Below are positions 45,301 to 59,044 of a stretch of DNA of 64,000 nt, one piece after another. Positions within the stretch are counted from its first letter, which is position 1, and each line of letters begins with the position of its first letter. The notes beneath the pieces were generated by a model that saw nothing but the letters and a program-made list of their open reading frames with translations, had not been told where the DNA came from and did not search any database. The stretch is from Ptychodera flava (taxonomy: Eukaryota; Hemichordata; Enteropneusta; Ptychoderidae): contig NC_091940.1 in NCBI RefSeq assembly GCF_041260155.1, positions 4,534,501-4,598,500 of the forward strand, read 5' to 3'. The position numbers and the translations under genes were made by a program.

Positions 45301-47671
45301 CTGTATTAAACATTTGCGAGTTCATTTTTTATGTGCGACAGAAAAGTTTGGAATGAAATCCGACATGCCATGAAATGTTCAAATTCAATAACACAAAGAC
45401 ACTACAAGTCGAACACCACCCTGCCATCCATAAAACGTTGTTGTAACTTTAACAAATGAGTGTGTCAGTGGCAAAGACTGCATCATGCCCGGTAAGGGAA
45501 GTTATTTTCTTTAAAAAGTCATCTTCCGACTGTAGCGTATGAGCAGAAAATACATATGAAACCTCTCTGTCGGCAACATAACTCCTCTAAGCCATGATAA
45601 ACTCTCAGGTGAAGTGTCTTGATATCCTATCTTGTTCGCCGGTAGCGTTTGTAACAGGACATGCCATTTCTTGGTTGTAATGTTCACGGTCTCTTGGTGT
45701 GTTATAGGCGCAAAGACTGTGTGCTAGCTATTCAGTCAACCAGAGCTTGTTATCGCCCTTACAGGTACATGATGTACACCGTTTTATATCCCTAGATTGA
45801 GCTTGTGTAGCTCAATATTTGGAATGTACAGATTAGGTAACATTCGATCATACAATATAATATATCGGGAAAATATCAGGGGCTGAGCCACTAGATGTTT
45901 GGTTAGGATAGTCAAAAATGGGTGGGGTGTTAACGGCAAAACCTGCTGAAATGTTTTCGGACCATTACAAAATACCGATGCAAATTGACGACAAGCATGG
46001 AAATTTGATGCAGGTATGCTATGTTGAAACGATATGTGCATTTCATCATCCCAAACCTCTCAGAAACCTAAACGGTTCATTCCTAACACAGTAAAGGTCT
46101 GTGCTCAGTTCTTAAAGTTTTTGTGACTTAAGAAAGTCAATTATTTTATTCAATTCTTTAATAAGAAATCATTACATGACAGTCTGGATAATAATCATTT
46201 CAAAAAATAAGTTTTTTCGTAACAATTCATTGGTCAGTAACTCAGTAACTTGAAGATAAATACATAAATATTAGCGCCCAGTTTTTCTTATTAGCGATAT
46301 AATTTCATGTTTTTCATTCTGCACGAATGCAGTGAAGTTAGGAATAGCGTGAATTTGTCACATATCTCAACATAAATACTGTTTTTTGCTTAAATGAGAA
46401 AATTCACCAACATGGACAAATCGACATTGCTTTTTGCGGGTCTAATATTTCCTGTAAGACTGCAGTTTGTGCAATCTACGTTGCATTATATTCCTTTTTA
46501 AAGCTCTGAATTATAACAATTTTCAAAAAATACTCTTTCCATCACACTATATAACTTAAAGGCACATGAGCTGCAACTTTTTTGCATTATTTTCATGATT
46601 TATATTTAGATTAAAATTAGTTCATAGAAATACTCTTACTCTGAGATGTTTACTCAAGTATAATTATCCACTGAGTGGGACTGCATTGGGAGGTTTCAGT
46701 GATCGAGACAAATAAGAGACGAGTGCCGCACCCAAATATGGCCGTCTCCATACAACTACATGAAAAACAGTGTAAATGGTGCATGTACATATTTGAATCT
46801 TTACAAATACAAGATGGTGCCATCCACTGAAAGGACGGGACAGGGATTCACTCCACTTTGACAAAAAATTTTCTGTTTTTCACATAACCTGGCAAGATTT
46901 TGAAAATGGCGGGAAATTTAAAATGAACAAATATCTCTTCAATCTCTTGCCTATTCTGTCACAATCCAACATTGTTGAGGCATAGTTAATGACTATATCG
47001 TTCGCTTTTCAGATTGCAATGGATATCTGAGGAAATTTGAGGTAACTTGAGGTTGGACAAATTTTAAAGCGTTCCAGCACAAAGGCCTTTAAAACATCTT
47101 AACAACAATCGCAATGGCTTGATTGTTGTTTACTTGTCACTGTGTAACCAAGAACTCGTTCTGCATCTCCATCGTCGGAATTATGACGTTCTTACAAACT
47201 TAAATGTTGTAATGTTAAAATGTTGGCATTATGCTTACATTGGTCCCTGTTCTTATTCGATTAACCAACGGTGAACCGCAATGTGGAAGGTTGCTTGATC
47301 AAACCAACTTTTATATTTGGATATATGATGTTAGGCATATCAAAGGGAGTCACGTACATCCACACACAGACAGTTTTGCAAAGTGGCTGAATGGTCTGGT
47401 GTCTCGAACTAAAGATAATATATGTAATATGATAGTGACGTAATCTCCAGCCAGATTGAGAAGGACCGTTGTAGCAATGTTAACGCAATTAAATACATTA
47501 TTTTAAACGAGGCCGCTCCATCAACTCGCCATTTACTTCAGACGGTTGCTATGGTATCGTGGAAACCTCTAGCTCGTTCCAATAGTCACATAACTAAAAG
47601 TCCATATAAATTTCAGCGTCAACATATTGACCATTGAAATTTTAATTAAAAAGATAATACAAATCATTGTG
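42369..47671. other. Intergenic region between convergent genes
   Basis: 5.3 kb between the astacin stop (+) and the carboxypeptidase stop (-). It includes both 3' UTRs. AATAAA at 42902-42907, 534 nt past the astacin stop, is a candidate polyadenylation signal for that gene. No conserved ORF, RNA gene or clear repeat was recognised; the longest ORFs (70-85 codons) overlap on both strands and look random. Confidence 0.5.
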
Positions 47672-50600
47672 CTAGGGCTCTGCAAAGTATGATAAATCGT
47701 CATCAGTATTTTCAGCAGACGATTCGTCTTCAAGGCGGAAATTAACAACCTTCACCGTCTTATCGACCATTACTAGTTTGGTTTCCCGGATGTAACCAGC
47801 AGCAGATGCATGTACACGATAGAGTCCTGGCGTCAACAAGCGCCAATACTCGCCGCTTTTCACTGTAAATAGAAACATATATGATTTATAGTCTGTCATT
47901 CTTTTTACAGGATGAGGTTTACTGACTGATAAAATTGTATATCCTATTACTTTACTCGATATGAATTGGGCTATGTACTTCGAGTGATACCCGACTGATT
48001 GCAAGTGATTTTACTCCTTTCATAGGTTAAAAATTGATTTTATGACTCTGCTTTCGTCGCAGATCTACAAATTATATCATTGGGGTATGCTATGACTGAA
48101 GATGCATCGATACACGTGTCCAAGTGATGATGGCACACGCCAAACTAGAAGCTGTTTAACAGGTTTTCGGATAACTGCGACTGAAACGCGTTCAATGCTG
48201 CAGGCTTTCCTTTTTTGAAGCTTTATCATTGCAAAGACTGTAGTGTTTGGTCAGACTTGCCCCAAGTCTATAAATAGTACATGTAAATGAGATTACTTAC
48301 ATGAGGTGATATGATGATTGATGGTATCAACTTCAATTGTGGCATTGGCAATGGAATTGTTGTTTGTGTCTGTCACTAATCCTTTAATACCCATATGAAC
48401 CTGTAAGATGAAGCATAAACGTGTTGTCACGTAGACTTGCCACACGCCTGTTGACAAATAAATATCAAAAAAGCCGAGAATGAAGCATTCTACTTTGCTG
48501 GTAGACTTTCACGTTGGGGTGATCGCTCTTGACGAAGCTAGCAAAGCCAAGCGACTAGGACCAGTCAAGTTATCGCGTACATAGTTTGCAGATATCGTTG
48601 GTTCCTGAAGCCCTGCTGTAAGAATTCCTGTCATTTCCATGGAATAGTGTTTCGGTTGACATAACATAAGATTTCGTTGTTGCTGTGCTGTGCACTGTAA
48701 ATCCCTATGTTCAAACTACGTACTAAACACTATAAAGTACTGCTGTAACTACAGATGCAAAATTACAAATTTACTCTATAAGAAAATGCGAAGCGTCCAT
48801 CGAGTGTACAGTGTTTAATTAGTCAGATTGAAAATCCGTCCTGCATTGGGGCGGCGATAGCAAAATATGTTCTGGCATAGACAGTAGTGTCTATGGTTCT
48901 CGGTGTGGGGTCATTGCTGGTGTCGGGTTCGCGCTTCTGGTTGGTTCAAAGAGGGGAGGGTGGTGTTCCTTCCTGCAATTTTGGTACATATTAAAATTCA
49001 CATCTGCCATCTACACTTCTGTGGTTGGCAATAAAACAAAGGAATCATAACCTATTTACGTTTTCTTGTTGACAGCACACTAATCGTCAGGCAACTTCTA
49101 ACCACTATCAAGGTGTAGAATACAAATATGTGTATATTGACGTAGTAAAGAGATATAGAGAATATACTACTACGTACAGTATGATCGTACACTGTCCTAG
49201 TATACCTTAATATGTGACAGCGTATTATCTTTTACTCTAGGAGAAGTGCATATGTGGTCAAATACATAAATTGTATACTTTTGTCTCTTGACGCATATCC
49301 GACAAGTAGCACTGTGATATACAATATTTCACTTACCTGTTCCATATATAACAGCAATGCTTCAAGGTTGTCGTCCCATTTCTTTCGTAGTTTCGATGGC
49401 TTCGGAAACTTTGAACATCCAAGTTCCAAAGTGATTTCAAAGCAGTTCGTCGCCAAGTAGTTAAAGTCCTGCATTCCTATTATGTGAATAATTTAAATCG
49501 AATATTCACTTTCGAAGCTTGTCGATTTTGAATAAATGTACAAAATGGGGAATCATAATTGACACACGCGCCACTAATTGGAGTTAAAATCTGTTAATTA
49601 TACGAGTACGGTGCTAGCTAAAATGAAATGGTGCAGAGTATATTGCTTAAACACTATGATATAATACTTTGAATAGCGGGATTTAATTTTCACTAACGAG
49701 AGACAGTAGTAATGGCTATTAGTGATTGCACAATAAGTCCTGAACACCTTACTAAAACAAACTTGTCGTGTTCCGGCATACCCCTGACTTAAACTATTTC
49801 ACAAAGTATCCAGATTTTGCAAAGAAATAAGGTTTTATCACAAAGTTGGTTGAAATTATTTTGAAACTTGACATTTTAGACCACTCTAAGGCGAATAATA
49901 TTCCGATGTTGAATCCCCCTATTTATTCTTTAATTCCCAATTGAATGAATTATGATGGGAATTTAACTCTAAGAATAAGATTTGTAACTTACCCCCTTCA
50001 ACGCTGTACCAAGCTGCACCATTAGTGATACCACCTGGAAATTTACCACCTTTGCACGCAGATTTTCTGTTTCTCATCCTCTTGTGAGCGGTTGAATATG
50101 TGAGAGCAAGGTGACGGAAAACCCTGTCATCGGGCGACGAGGCATACGTAGAGGCGTACGGGTTACGAGATAAATCGTAGGGATAATTGGCAACAATTTC
50201 GCCGTCATGGAGATTTGCAGAAAGAACGAAAGGATATTCTTCTAACCAACGCATGACGGCTTTTGTTTCGACACCACGCTAGAAAAACAAATAAACCAAA
50301 AAAGTGCAAGTTTTTTTTATTTTGAGTATACACATTTCTTTGCACACGCGTAGGAACTTAAAAGCACAACTGAGAAATGCACCAACACTAACGAAACGAA
50401 CATCATAAATTATCACACATTCTACAAAAAGTTGTAAATTCAAAGCTAGAGTACGAAATAGCTCTAGAGAAAGACAAATTAGAGAGACATTGCAGCAAAT
50501 GGATTTCAATTTTACACAAAATTGTAGATAACTAAGCACTGTACTTCATTTTAATTTAAGTTCATGTTACTAAAGAAAATGTTACCAATAAAACAATTTT

Positions 50601-53600
50601 AAATACAAAAAAAAGCTGTTAAAGAAAAAAGGTCCATTCTTTTGCAGCATGAAAACTTAAGAAGTTAATAAAATATGGTAACACTTCCATATCTTCATTC
50701 TCAAACTCTGCTTATCGGACATGCCCATCACTGGGAAGATTTTCCTTGACCATATCTCATAAACAAGTGAACAACAACAATAAATAACCTTTTGTTCGAT
50801 CGTAACGTTCACAGTGCCTCAGCTATCATACCACCTCTCTTTTTGACAACGAGCACATTGCTTAAGACGATGGATTGAAAATAATTGCTACGTATGTCTG
50901 GAGAAAACTGAACAGGCACAGTGATGCAGCAAAACTATAGTCAAAGTCGTTTCTTGTACTACCTGCCTGAAAAAGTAAGTTGGCAACGATAACCACCTGT
51001 AAGAAATTTAAGGGGTACATATAAAAATCGGTGACTTACGTCGTCATACATTCCTTGGTAACCAAGGTGGTTATTAATATTTTGTTTTCCAGTCCTCTCA
51101 TTTTCATAAACGATGACATTCAGATCGGGAAAGTCACGATTCAGATCTCTCCCTTCGGTATTAGATCTCCCCATTGTCCAATGACTGTTACCCTATAATG
51201 AACATACATTATATCTATGATAAGTTTATGGTTTAATAGTTGAATCCTGTTTCAAGTATAACAAAATATCACTGCACCAGACTTAGTTGTGCACATTATG
51301 CAACTATTATACTCGACATTTCTGGATTTATCTGGAACTGTTTATCAGAGGCACATGAATCGAAATACCGTGTACCGGAGCCACTTGCAAACCTACGGAT
51401 GTCCCTGGGAATCAGCGTGTTAAGCTTAATTGCTTGTATCGTAAAGAACCTTGAAGCACTTGTCCTCTCTGATCTACGGAGTTGTCGCAGACCGGTCAGT
51501 ATTAGTCTTCAGAGCTGAGAATTGACATTATATGTCTTTATTGTATGGATTAAAACTTAATTAGAGCTATACTGCCTCTTCTAGCACGTCGTTCCTCCTC
51601 GACAAATGATTTCGTCTCTGTTAATACTTGCTCATTTTGTGGTATGTCATATTTACTCTTAAGAATACAAAACTGCAACATGTTCTGAAAATCATCGCTA
51701 TTGTTGGTACATATCGTGAAATAATGCGCGCAGTGTACGAATAAATATTACCATTATATTCCATCTCACTGTGTTACATTAAAAGTGTTGATTCATTTGA
51801 AATTCTACTCTATGCTCATTTCGCATGTCATATTATTATTTGGAAAGTTTTACAGAGAACGGATGTAACTTCTTAGCTCAATCAGTTGTGTGTGCGGTGT
51901 GGTGTTTGGGGGGGGGGGGGGGAGTCCGAGTCGTCCATTTACGGCTACAGTTGCATGGTCTGAGTAACAGCCGGGCGAGCGGAAGGCAGCTTATGTACTC
52001 GGACATCAGACGGAGAACGTTTCATCCTTGGCCTTGGCGGGCTCGAAACTTGTCCCTCGAAGTTCTCAACAGGCTCCAATATGTCGACGTACATGTAGTA
52101 CAAACGAATTTCGGAATATTTTGGTAATCTAAAACAGGTCTACTGCTTGCGAGTTCGTTTTCAAACAAAGGTATTCTAAGAAGCATAGTTATTACGATTC
52201 TAAGACCTGTAACTTTATGCATTTCAAACTACTTCCACTATAGGGAAAAAGTGCATGACTAGAGCGAGAAACTGACGCCTTCTCGCAATCGGTGAGAATC
52301 TGTTCTTATTCTCACCGCTGTCGGTGAGAAACTTTTAATCTCAACTGGAGATTGGTGAGAAATGCACTCCTTGGCGAGAATCAAGTTTGAGAACAAATTC
52401 TCACCGGTGAGAATGGAAATTTTCACTAAGTACAGTGAGAATTGAAATCCTCTGGCGAGAATCATCAAGACTCGCTGTTCATTGGCGAGAATCATAAAGA
52501 CTTCGAAAGTCGAGTCTTGATGATTCTCGCCAGTGGATTTCAATTCTCACTGTACTCAGTGAAAATTTCCATTCTCACCGGTGAGAATTTGTTCTCAAAC
52601 TTGATTCTCGCCAAGGAGTGCATTTCTCACCAATCTCCAGTGGAGATTAAAAGTTTCTCACCGACAGCGGTGAGAATAAGAACAGATTCTCACCGATTGC
52701 GAGAAAGCGTCAGTTTCTCGCTCTAGTCACGCACTTTTTCCCTATAGTGTTCACAAAGGCGAAGAATACAAAGTATACTCACGTGATCTTTTAAATAATC
52801 ATAAGAAATTTCAAATCCATCTGGGTTCATGGAAGGCATGATATGTATTCTTGTATTATCGATGAGTTTTACAATTCTTGGATTTCCAGCTTTGTACCGT
52901 TCACACATGTACTGAACGAGGAATATCAGAATTGCCCGGCCACTCACCTCGTTACCATGCATGTTACCAATGTACTTGAATTCGGGTTCCCCTAATGGCG
53001 AATAAAAAACACTGCATTTCAAGCGAGTCTAATACCAGTCATGAGTTCTAAGTAAGGAAAAGTGACAGGATGCTGGGTAGCCGATGGCGTAGGTGTAGGC
53101 CTATACCACAGACAACAGATTACAAAATGACGATACAGTCGCCTTATGTCTGACTTTGGGGCAGAGAGTCTAAAATACCATTGAATGGAAGATGGGAAGT
53201 TTCCTCATGCTTCTGGATTTCAAGAAACGTGGAAACGTCTACTTGTCCGTTTTCTACGCCGTTATAGTAGTATGTCGAATCGAAGCTTCTTATACAGGCA
53301 AGTCATTGGTAATGATGTACACACGTACAGTTGAATGAATTTGTTTGCATCTACAGTTGTTTTAGGGAATTAGTCTAAGGACATAAATTCAAAATTGAAA
53401 CAAAAAAATCTAGGGCATGCTATGTTCCACTTTAAATTAATCTTGTTAGAATGTCTTCAAAAGAAGCATTTGAAAGTTAGAAATTGATTAGAAGCATGTT
53501 ACTTTATTACTTGATGTACAAGCACACCGACATTTGTTTGGAAATTACATTGTAATCTACATACATTGAATTATCTGCCACAAAAAATATTCTGCTACAA

Positions 53601-53899
53601 ACTCGAAAACAAATGTGGGCTGACACAATATTTTATTTGTCTGAAGGACGTTTAAATTTACCTATTTCATGTTTGCCTGGGTTATCACTTAACTCCATCA
53701 CCAATAACAGTCTCCCTTCAGCACTTTTGCCGATGTTATAGAGTCTGGTGATATTTGGGCAGTCACGAGATACTGTTCTCAGCAACTTTTTCATCGCTTT
53801 GTAATCATTGTGGACGAAATCCAGACATATGACTTGATTCAGCAACACCACAATGATTAAAACCAATGCTTTCCAGATTCCTTTAACGGCTGCCGCCAT
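47672..53899 (-). CDS. CPE: Carboxypeptidase E/N-type metallocarboxypeptidase (complete)
   Basis: Removes C-terminal Lys/Arg from peptides in the secretory pathway or outside the cell (M14B). Exons in transcript order: 53899-53662, 52991-52783, 51192-51040, 50278-49993, 49476-49337, 48400-48301, 47862-47672 (TAG). The phases close exactly, giving 438 residues (human CPE 476, CPN1 458). Signal peptide at about 7-26. Zinc ligands H91 and E94 (NMHGNE) and H224 (SANLHDGE); substrate residues R127 and N167-R168 (DLNRDFPD); catalytic E313 (FEITLELGC); NPDGFE and GGMQDFNY conserved. A transthyretin-like domain follows from about 343 ([33 protein letters not shown]). The acidic C-terminus has no GPI signal or membrane segment, arguing against CPM and CPD. 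GRSN...[17 protein letters not shown] and GEYWRLL favour CPE over CPN1. Most family members have HGG where this has HDG. CPE's C-terminal amphipathic helix is not evident, so a CPN-like role stays possible. Confidence 0.95.
51908..51922. repeat. Run of 15 G in carboxypeptidase intron 2
   Basis: Uninterrupted G homopolymer on the + strand, C on the transcribed-gene strand. It is a likely assembly or sequencing soft spot. Confidence 0.95.
52236..52749. mobile_element. Complete foldback element with CACTA-type ends
   Basis: 514 bp, nearly palindromic over its full length. Left end CACTATAGGGAAAAAGTGCA; right end TGCGTGACT-type arm closing in TTTTTCCCTATAGTG. It is flanked by TTC at 52233-52235 and 52750-52752. 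Terminal CACTA plus a 3-bp duplication is the signature of CACTA/EnSpm elements, but no transposase is present, so the class is inference. Arms are built from GGTGAGAAT, GATTCTCGCCAGTG and CTCGCAATCGGTGAG modules. It sits in intron 2 of the carboxypeptidase gene, 34 bp from the exon 2 donor. Both-strand 94-codon ORFs are artefacts. A truncated relative is at 22640-22968. Confidence 0.85.
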
Positions 53900-56800
53900 C
53901 TTGTTTTGGCACGACTGACGAGAGAAATAACAAGTTTCACATTAACCTCTCATATTCATAAAATTATTTTATGAGAAATTGTCATATTTTAAGGTCACTC
54001 AAACTTCATACGGTACAGTGAGTGTGCAATGGAGTGCGCAATTCAATTTTCATCAGCTTAGTTTTTCGAAATTCGAAAATTTTATTTTTCTCCATAGAGT
54101 TAACACAGGGATAGCGGCCATTTTGAATTTTAAACTTCGGTAAATCTTTAGTTGTTTCCCTCGTTCCCAAATTTGCACGGTAATCCCCAATTTTTAATCT
54201 TGATTTTTAAAGAGAATGGTTGAAAGGTTCCCCAAGGAAATTTTGAGCAAAAGTTTAAGTTTTTCACTTTCGAAGTTCGAACTACCTTAGACAGATGGAT
54301 GGAGAGAAAATTTCCAAGGATAGACGACCGGTCTTTATTTTCTATTCGATAGTGATTCAAAGAACACGGTCATATTTTAACGTGAACATATATAGCATTT
54401 CTTATAGGCCTAATTGAAACAAGAACTAGTCATGATCAACGTGTCACATTTTACACCGGGGATTGTTTGCAAGAGTAACTTGTAACATACATGGAAACTC
54501 TGAGGTTCAAGTCAGGTCAACATAATTTGGATTTCAAAATGGAGGACGTTGAAACGTAACACTTATTCCTGTTTCAGCAAAACTCTGCTCCCCGAGAGAT
54601 CAGCTTCTAATCTGAAAATTGATGGATTGCCCAACACATTGAGAGCAATTCATGACACAAAAAGTACTTTTTTCCGGTCATGTGTGATTATAGGCGAGTG
54701 ACAATATACTGCTGTCATTAACCTGTACGTGAATAATATTTTAATAATGACTATTCGTGTAATTCGTTAATTGTTGTGACAAGGAAATTTGATGCGTTAG
54801 ATAGATAGTTGCATTTATATAGCGACTACTATACATTAGGGATCCTCATCTGCGTTTCCCTGTAATTTTTTCTGAGTCTGAGCCTGCATCGAAATTTAAA
54901 GAAAACGAATGTCATGGAATATTTTCCGTGAAAGTTTAACGCGCAAACTTTACGTGGGTGAATATTCACCATAAATCGTCTATGTACCATAATGGCTTCA
55001 TTGTTACTTTGACATTGTAGTTCTAGTGATTTGATCATGAAAGAACGGATGTCGCGTTGAAATCTCACCAGCGCTTTGATATAAACGTTGTAGGAGAATT
55101 CCGTCACAACAGAACATCATGATATATATATAATATTAAACAGTGTACCATACCTGTGAACGCAGCGATGTATCCACCACAACGACGTCAATATCACAGC
55201 TTGACGAATTCTGGCTTCACACCTTTCAGTGAGATCTTCGTTCAAACCCCTGTTGTGTGGAAAAAACGGTGGACTGGAGTACTGAGTCAGGCAATTAATG
55301 AACAACCGTGTCGTGACTGGCCCTTGTAGTACATGCCTACAGGACGGAAATGGAAGTCTCGCCCACAATATTCCGTTTCAACCATATACAGTCAGCAATG
55401 TTTCCCTCTTCTAAGGTTATGTAGGTCCTTGATATATTGGATTCAAATTCATACAACTTTTCATAAATAGATGCGCTTGTTATCGTGAAAATGAGATACT
55501 TTTCTTGACGTTGTAAAAATGTCTTAAGCTGTTAATGGTATTATAATATTGGCACAGAAATGCTGAGAAGAAAAAGACATGTCTACTTCGGAGAGACCAA
55601 TCGAATCGAAACACAGTATAGCATGACGAACAGACGAGTACGTAATGGGCTAGAAGTTTCCTCAATCATAATTGGATAGCGAAACGTGAGAAGTGCCATC
55701 GCTTACACAGTTGTCCTCCTACATTTGATTTCCGAGTTGTGTTCAACAATTGAACTGAAAAATTGGGCCAGTTTGACGCTACTATCAGAATTTTTTTTAG
55801 AAAAGAAAAGAAAAGAAAAGGAAAACTACCTTTTTAAAAAGCGCTCTTTGGTGTTGAGATTCGGCAGACAATATATTCAAAATCGAAAAGAAATAACAAT
55901 TTAGATGTTTGTTCATACATGGGGATTTAGACCTCTGTGAAACTACCATCCTTCTAATCCATGCTCGGAGACAGGGAATTTCGAGTACGTGTTCTGACCA
56001 AATTTGGAGTCGTTGAAGTGTTTTAAATCTAACTGACCACAGGGCATTTCTATGACGTAATACGATCTGTGATAACGTCCAAATAGCGCATCTGATCGTT
56101 CCTAATAGACCATTTCCTGGCTATCCCACAATGCATCGCTATGGCAGTATCAAATAACGTGTATACACTCAAAACAACTAAAGAATAGTCTGGTTTTTTG
56201 TTCTACAATGGTTTGTTATAAAAGAATGACGCAAATTTGCAATGTCAAAAATTGTTTCGTGTATTTTGTATCCATCGGCGACGAAAATAAAGGTCAGGGT
56301 GTAACATACCCTATGTATAGCCTACGGGTAAAAAGTTCTAAAAGTATACCCTTGTGCGCACTGTATCATGGAACCGGTAAAAGAACTATTGTATCACGTT
56401 CTCTTGTAATCGCTTAGACAACATGACGTCATGACAATCCACTTTTTCATGAATTTGTCTATTTAATCACGTCCATTTCTCCGATGCACCACGACGCGTT
56501 GAAGTTTTTAATACAAAACCCTATCATTGCAAGTGAAGAATATCAATCATTAAGCTTACTTAGTGACAGGTATCATGAATAAAGCCTTTGTAATTTCTCC
56601 TACAAGACAACACCTTTTTAAAGAAAGCAACCATTTTGGTACGGCTTACTTGAAAAGCAGAACAAATCTTTGACGTACTGTTTCTTATTTACAACAGTGA
56701 GACAGGGCTGCACAGCATACACGTAAAGAGAAAGATAGCGGGTTCGCCTAGGAAGGGAAGGTAGGAGAGAGGGATTACCTGTAGTTAGGACAATTTAGGC

Positions 56801-59044
56801 TTTTCAGCCATTGCAATGTTATTATGTCGACCTTGACCATGGTTCAATGAACAATGTCACTAGATTTACTGTATGGTTACGAAAAAGTATGACCCTGGCT
56901 AAAGTGCACTGGACAATTTGTCGCAACACAATGTGAAGCACGGGAGATACCTGAAGCTATTACAGCCAAACCCACTACAATGCAATGAAAATATTGAACT
57001 ACTCTTTGGAAACCGGTACCTATTATTGTGTAACTTTACCATAGACCCTAGCGAAACTGTTTTCTCCTCTCCTTGCTTCTACTAATCGAATTTTTCTACA
57101 TTGATGTGGATAATCTGCATCCCGGTAACTGTGTACGTCATTGCACAATATCTTTATATGGTGTCAAGGGACATTGCTGATTGAGACCATGTTGAGACAA
57201 AGTTCGACCAGTGTACGTATCACTAGTATTGTTCTAAACACAACAAAACAAACAAAAGAAAACAAACACAACTTGCACGTAAGTTTCGTTCCACCTTAAC
57301 GAGGCTAGCTGTTTTATGATTCACTAAACGCATAAGGAAGCCAGTACTGCAGGTGCTACACATGCTTAAAGTACCCAGGAGGTGTCGTCGTACGACGTAC
57401 TGATTTAAATGTACATTGTCCAGTGGTCACGATGCGTAGTATGGTAGCAGGGTGATAGTCCACACGGACTATGTAGTTTGCATATCTAAACCTATACGGA
57501 TTTTTTACGATCAATATTTCTGCGATAAATATAGCAGGTAAATGTACAGTCAATGAGGTCTCACCTTGTAAGAGTTGTGTGGTCTTGGTAAAAAAAAAGT
57601 TACACTAAGCTTGACTTTGTCGATGAATCTCGGAGACTCGATGCAATTTAACTGTACAGTTATAAAGCCGGGTGACCTCTGATGGCGCCCTTGTTTCTTC
57701 TTTGACCTTCCTGAACATTTCGTCATAGACACTGTACCGAAGGTCAACCTATGGCTCACCCAACAATCATACTGACAAAATTTAGTACAATGCGGATGAA
57801 CGGAATTTATGGCTGGGACTCTGAAAAGTACATTGTTTTGCTGATTTTCTTGTCTCCCTGAGCATGGCATATTGTTTCAGTCTACACTATTTTGTACTTA
57901 AAATTCGAGCGTACTTTAATTAATGGAAAATTTTGAAATTTATGAAAATCATAATTACATCATTTTTACATAATGCATCTATGAGATTCCACTCAGATCT
58001 AGATAATCATCCAAACATTCATTATAACATAGCTGCAGCCGGTCACATTTGGTGCAATAATTTTTGAGTTTGAGCTCCACAAATTTGGTCTACAAACTGA
58101 AGGACAGACTGTCAGGCACACACACAGTGTGACGACATTGGCTCCCTAGAGTGCCTTTGACTATAGTCTGTGGGCCGAGCCCTAGAAAAAGCTCTGGAAG
58201 TTGATTTTTTTTACCCACATGTTTGTGGATATTGATATTATGTGAAAAGACAGTTTACAATATGCTTGTATGGAAATCACAATTTTCCATTGCAAAATAT
58301 TGCACATTAATTAGATTTTTGACCAAAAAGCTTGGTTTTTTTGTATTTTTCAGTGAAAATGATCAAAAGTATGTTGTTACTCTGTTCATGATAGTTATTG
58401 TTGAGTGTACCAAAATAATTATAAGAAAAATTGAAAACAACTGTTATTTCATTGAAAAACATAAAAAAAGCACTTTTTTACCAAAAACACACATTTTCAT
58501 GTTTTTTGTGAAAAAAAAAAGATGTGTTTATTGGTTTACTGTATGTTCAAAACCATGAAACTATTCCCTTTTCATCTCCAATTTTCCCACATGAGATCCA
58601 CAAACATTTCTTGAAAATGTCTAACAAATATTTTTTAACCAAAACTGCAATTTCTTTAACTTTTCACACTAAAAAAGAAGATGTATCGACCGGGCATTTC
58701 CTTTGATTTTGTTGACATGGTTGCTGATCCTACATGATAAGGTGTGATGTGTTGTATTATTCCTTCTTGAAAAAACAGTGGTTGGTGTTACTTTCATATG
58801 GCTAATTACCTTCTTTTAATTAATTTTTACCAAATATGGAGAAATCCCTAGGGTCCATACTTATCGTATTCTTAACCTTGATGTACTCAACTATTAGAGA
58901 GTATATGGTAAAAATTGCCTGGAAGTTTCAATTTACACGGGAGAAATGACCACAATTGTTAGTCTTCACTCAGGTTTTTTATTCTTTGTGTTTTTTGTGA
59001 GATGAAACAATCAGTGGAAATACATTTCAATTTGAAATCTCCCT
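53900..59044. other. Upstream flank of the carboxypeptidase gene, no gene recognised
   Basis: 5.1 kb of intergenic DNA. It should include the carboxypeptidase 5' UTR and promoter next to 53899, but no TATA or initiator stands out. Minor simple repeats: AAAAG units at 55797-55821 and CAAAA-rich DNA at 57238-57272. ORFs of up to 111 codons (57550-57870 minus, 58223-58558 plus) show no family motif; the latter lies in a very A/T-rich stretch. Confidence 0.45.

Noticed and set aside
57550..57870. 106-codon minus-strand ORF upstream of the carboxypeptidase
   Set aside because: No conserved motif or domain and no exon signals; treated as random.
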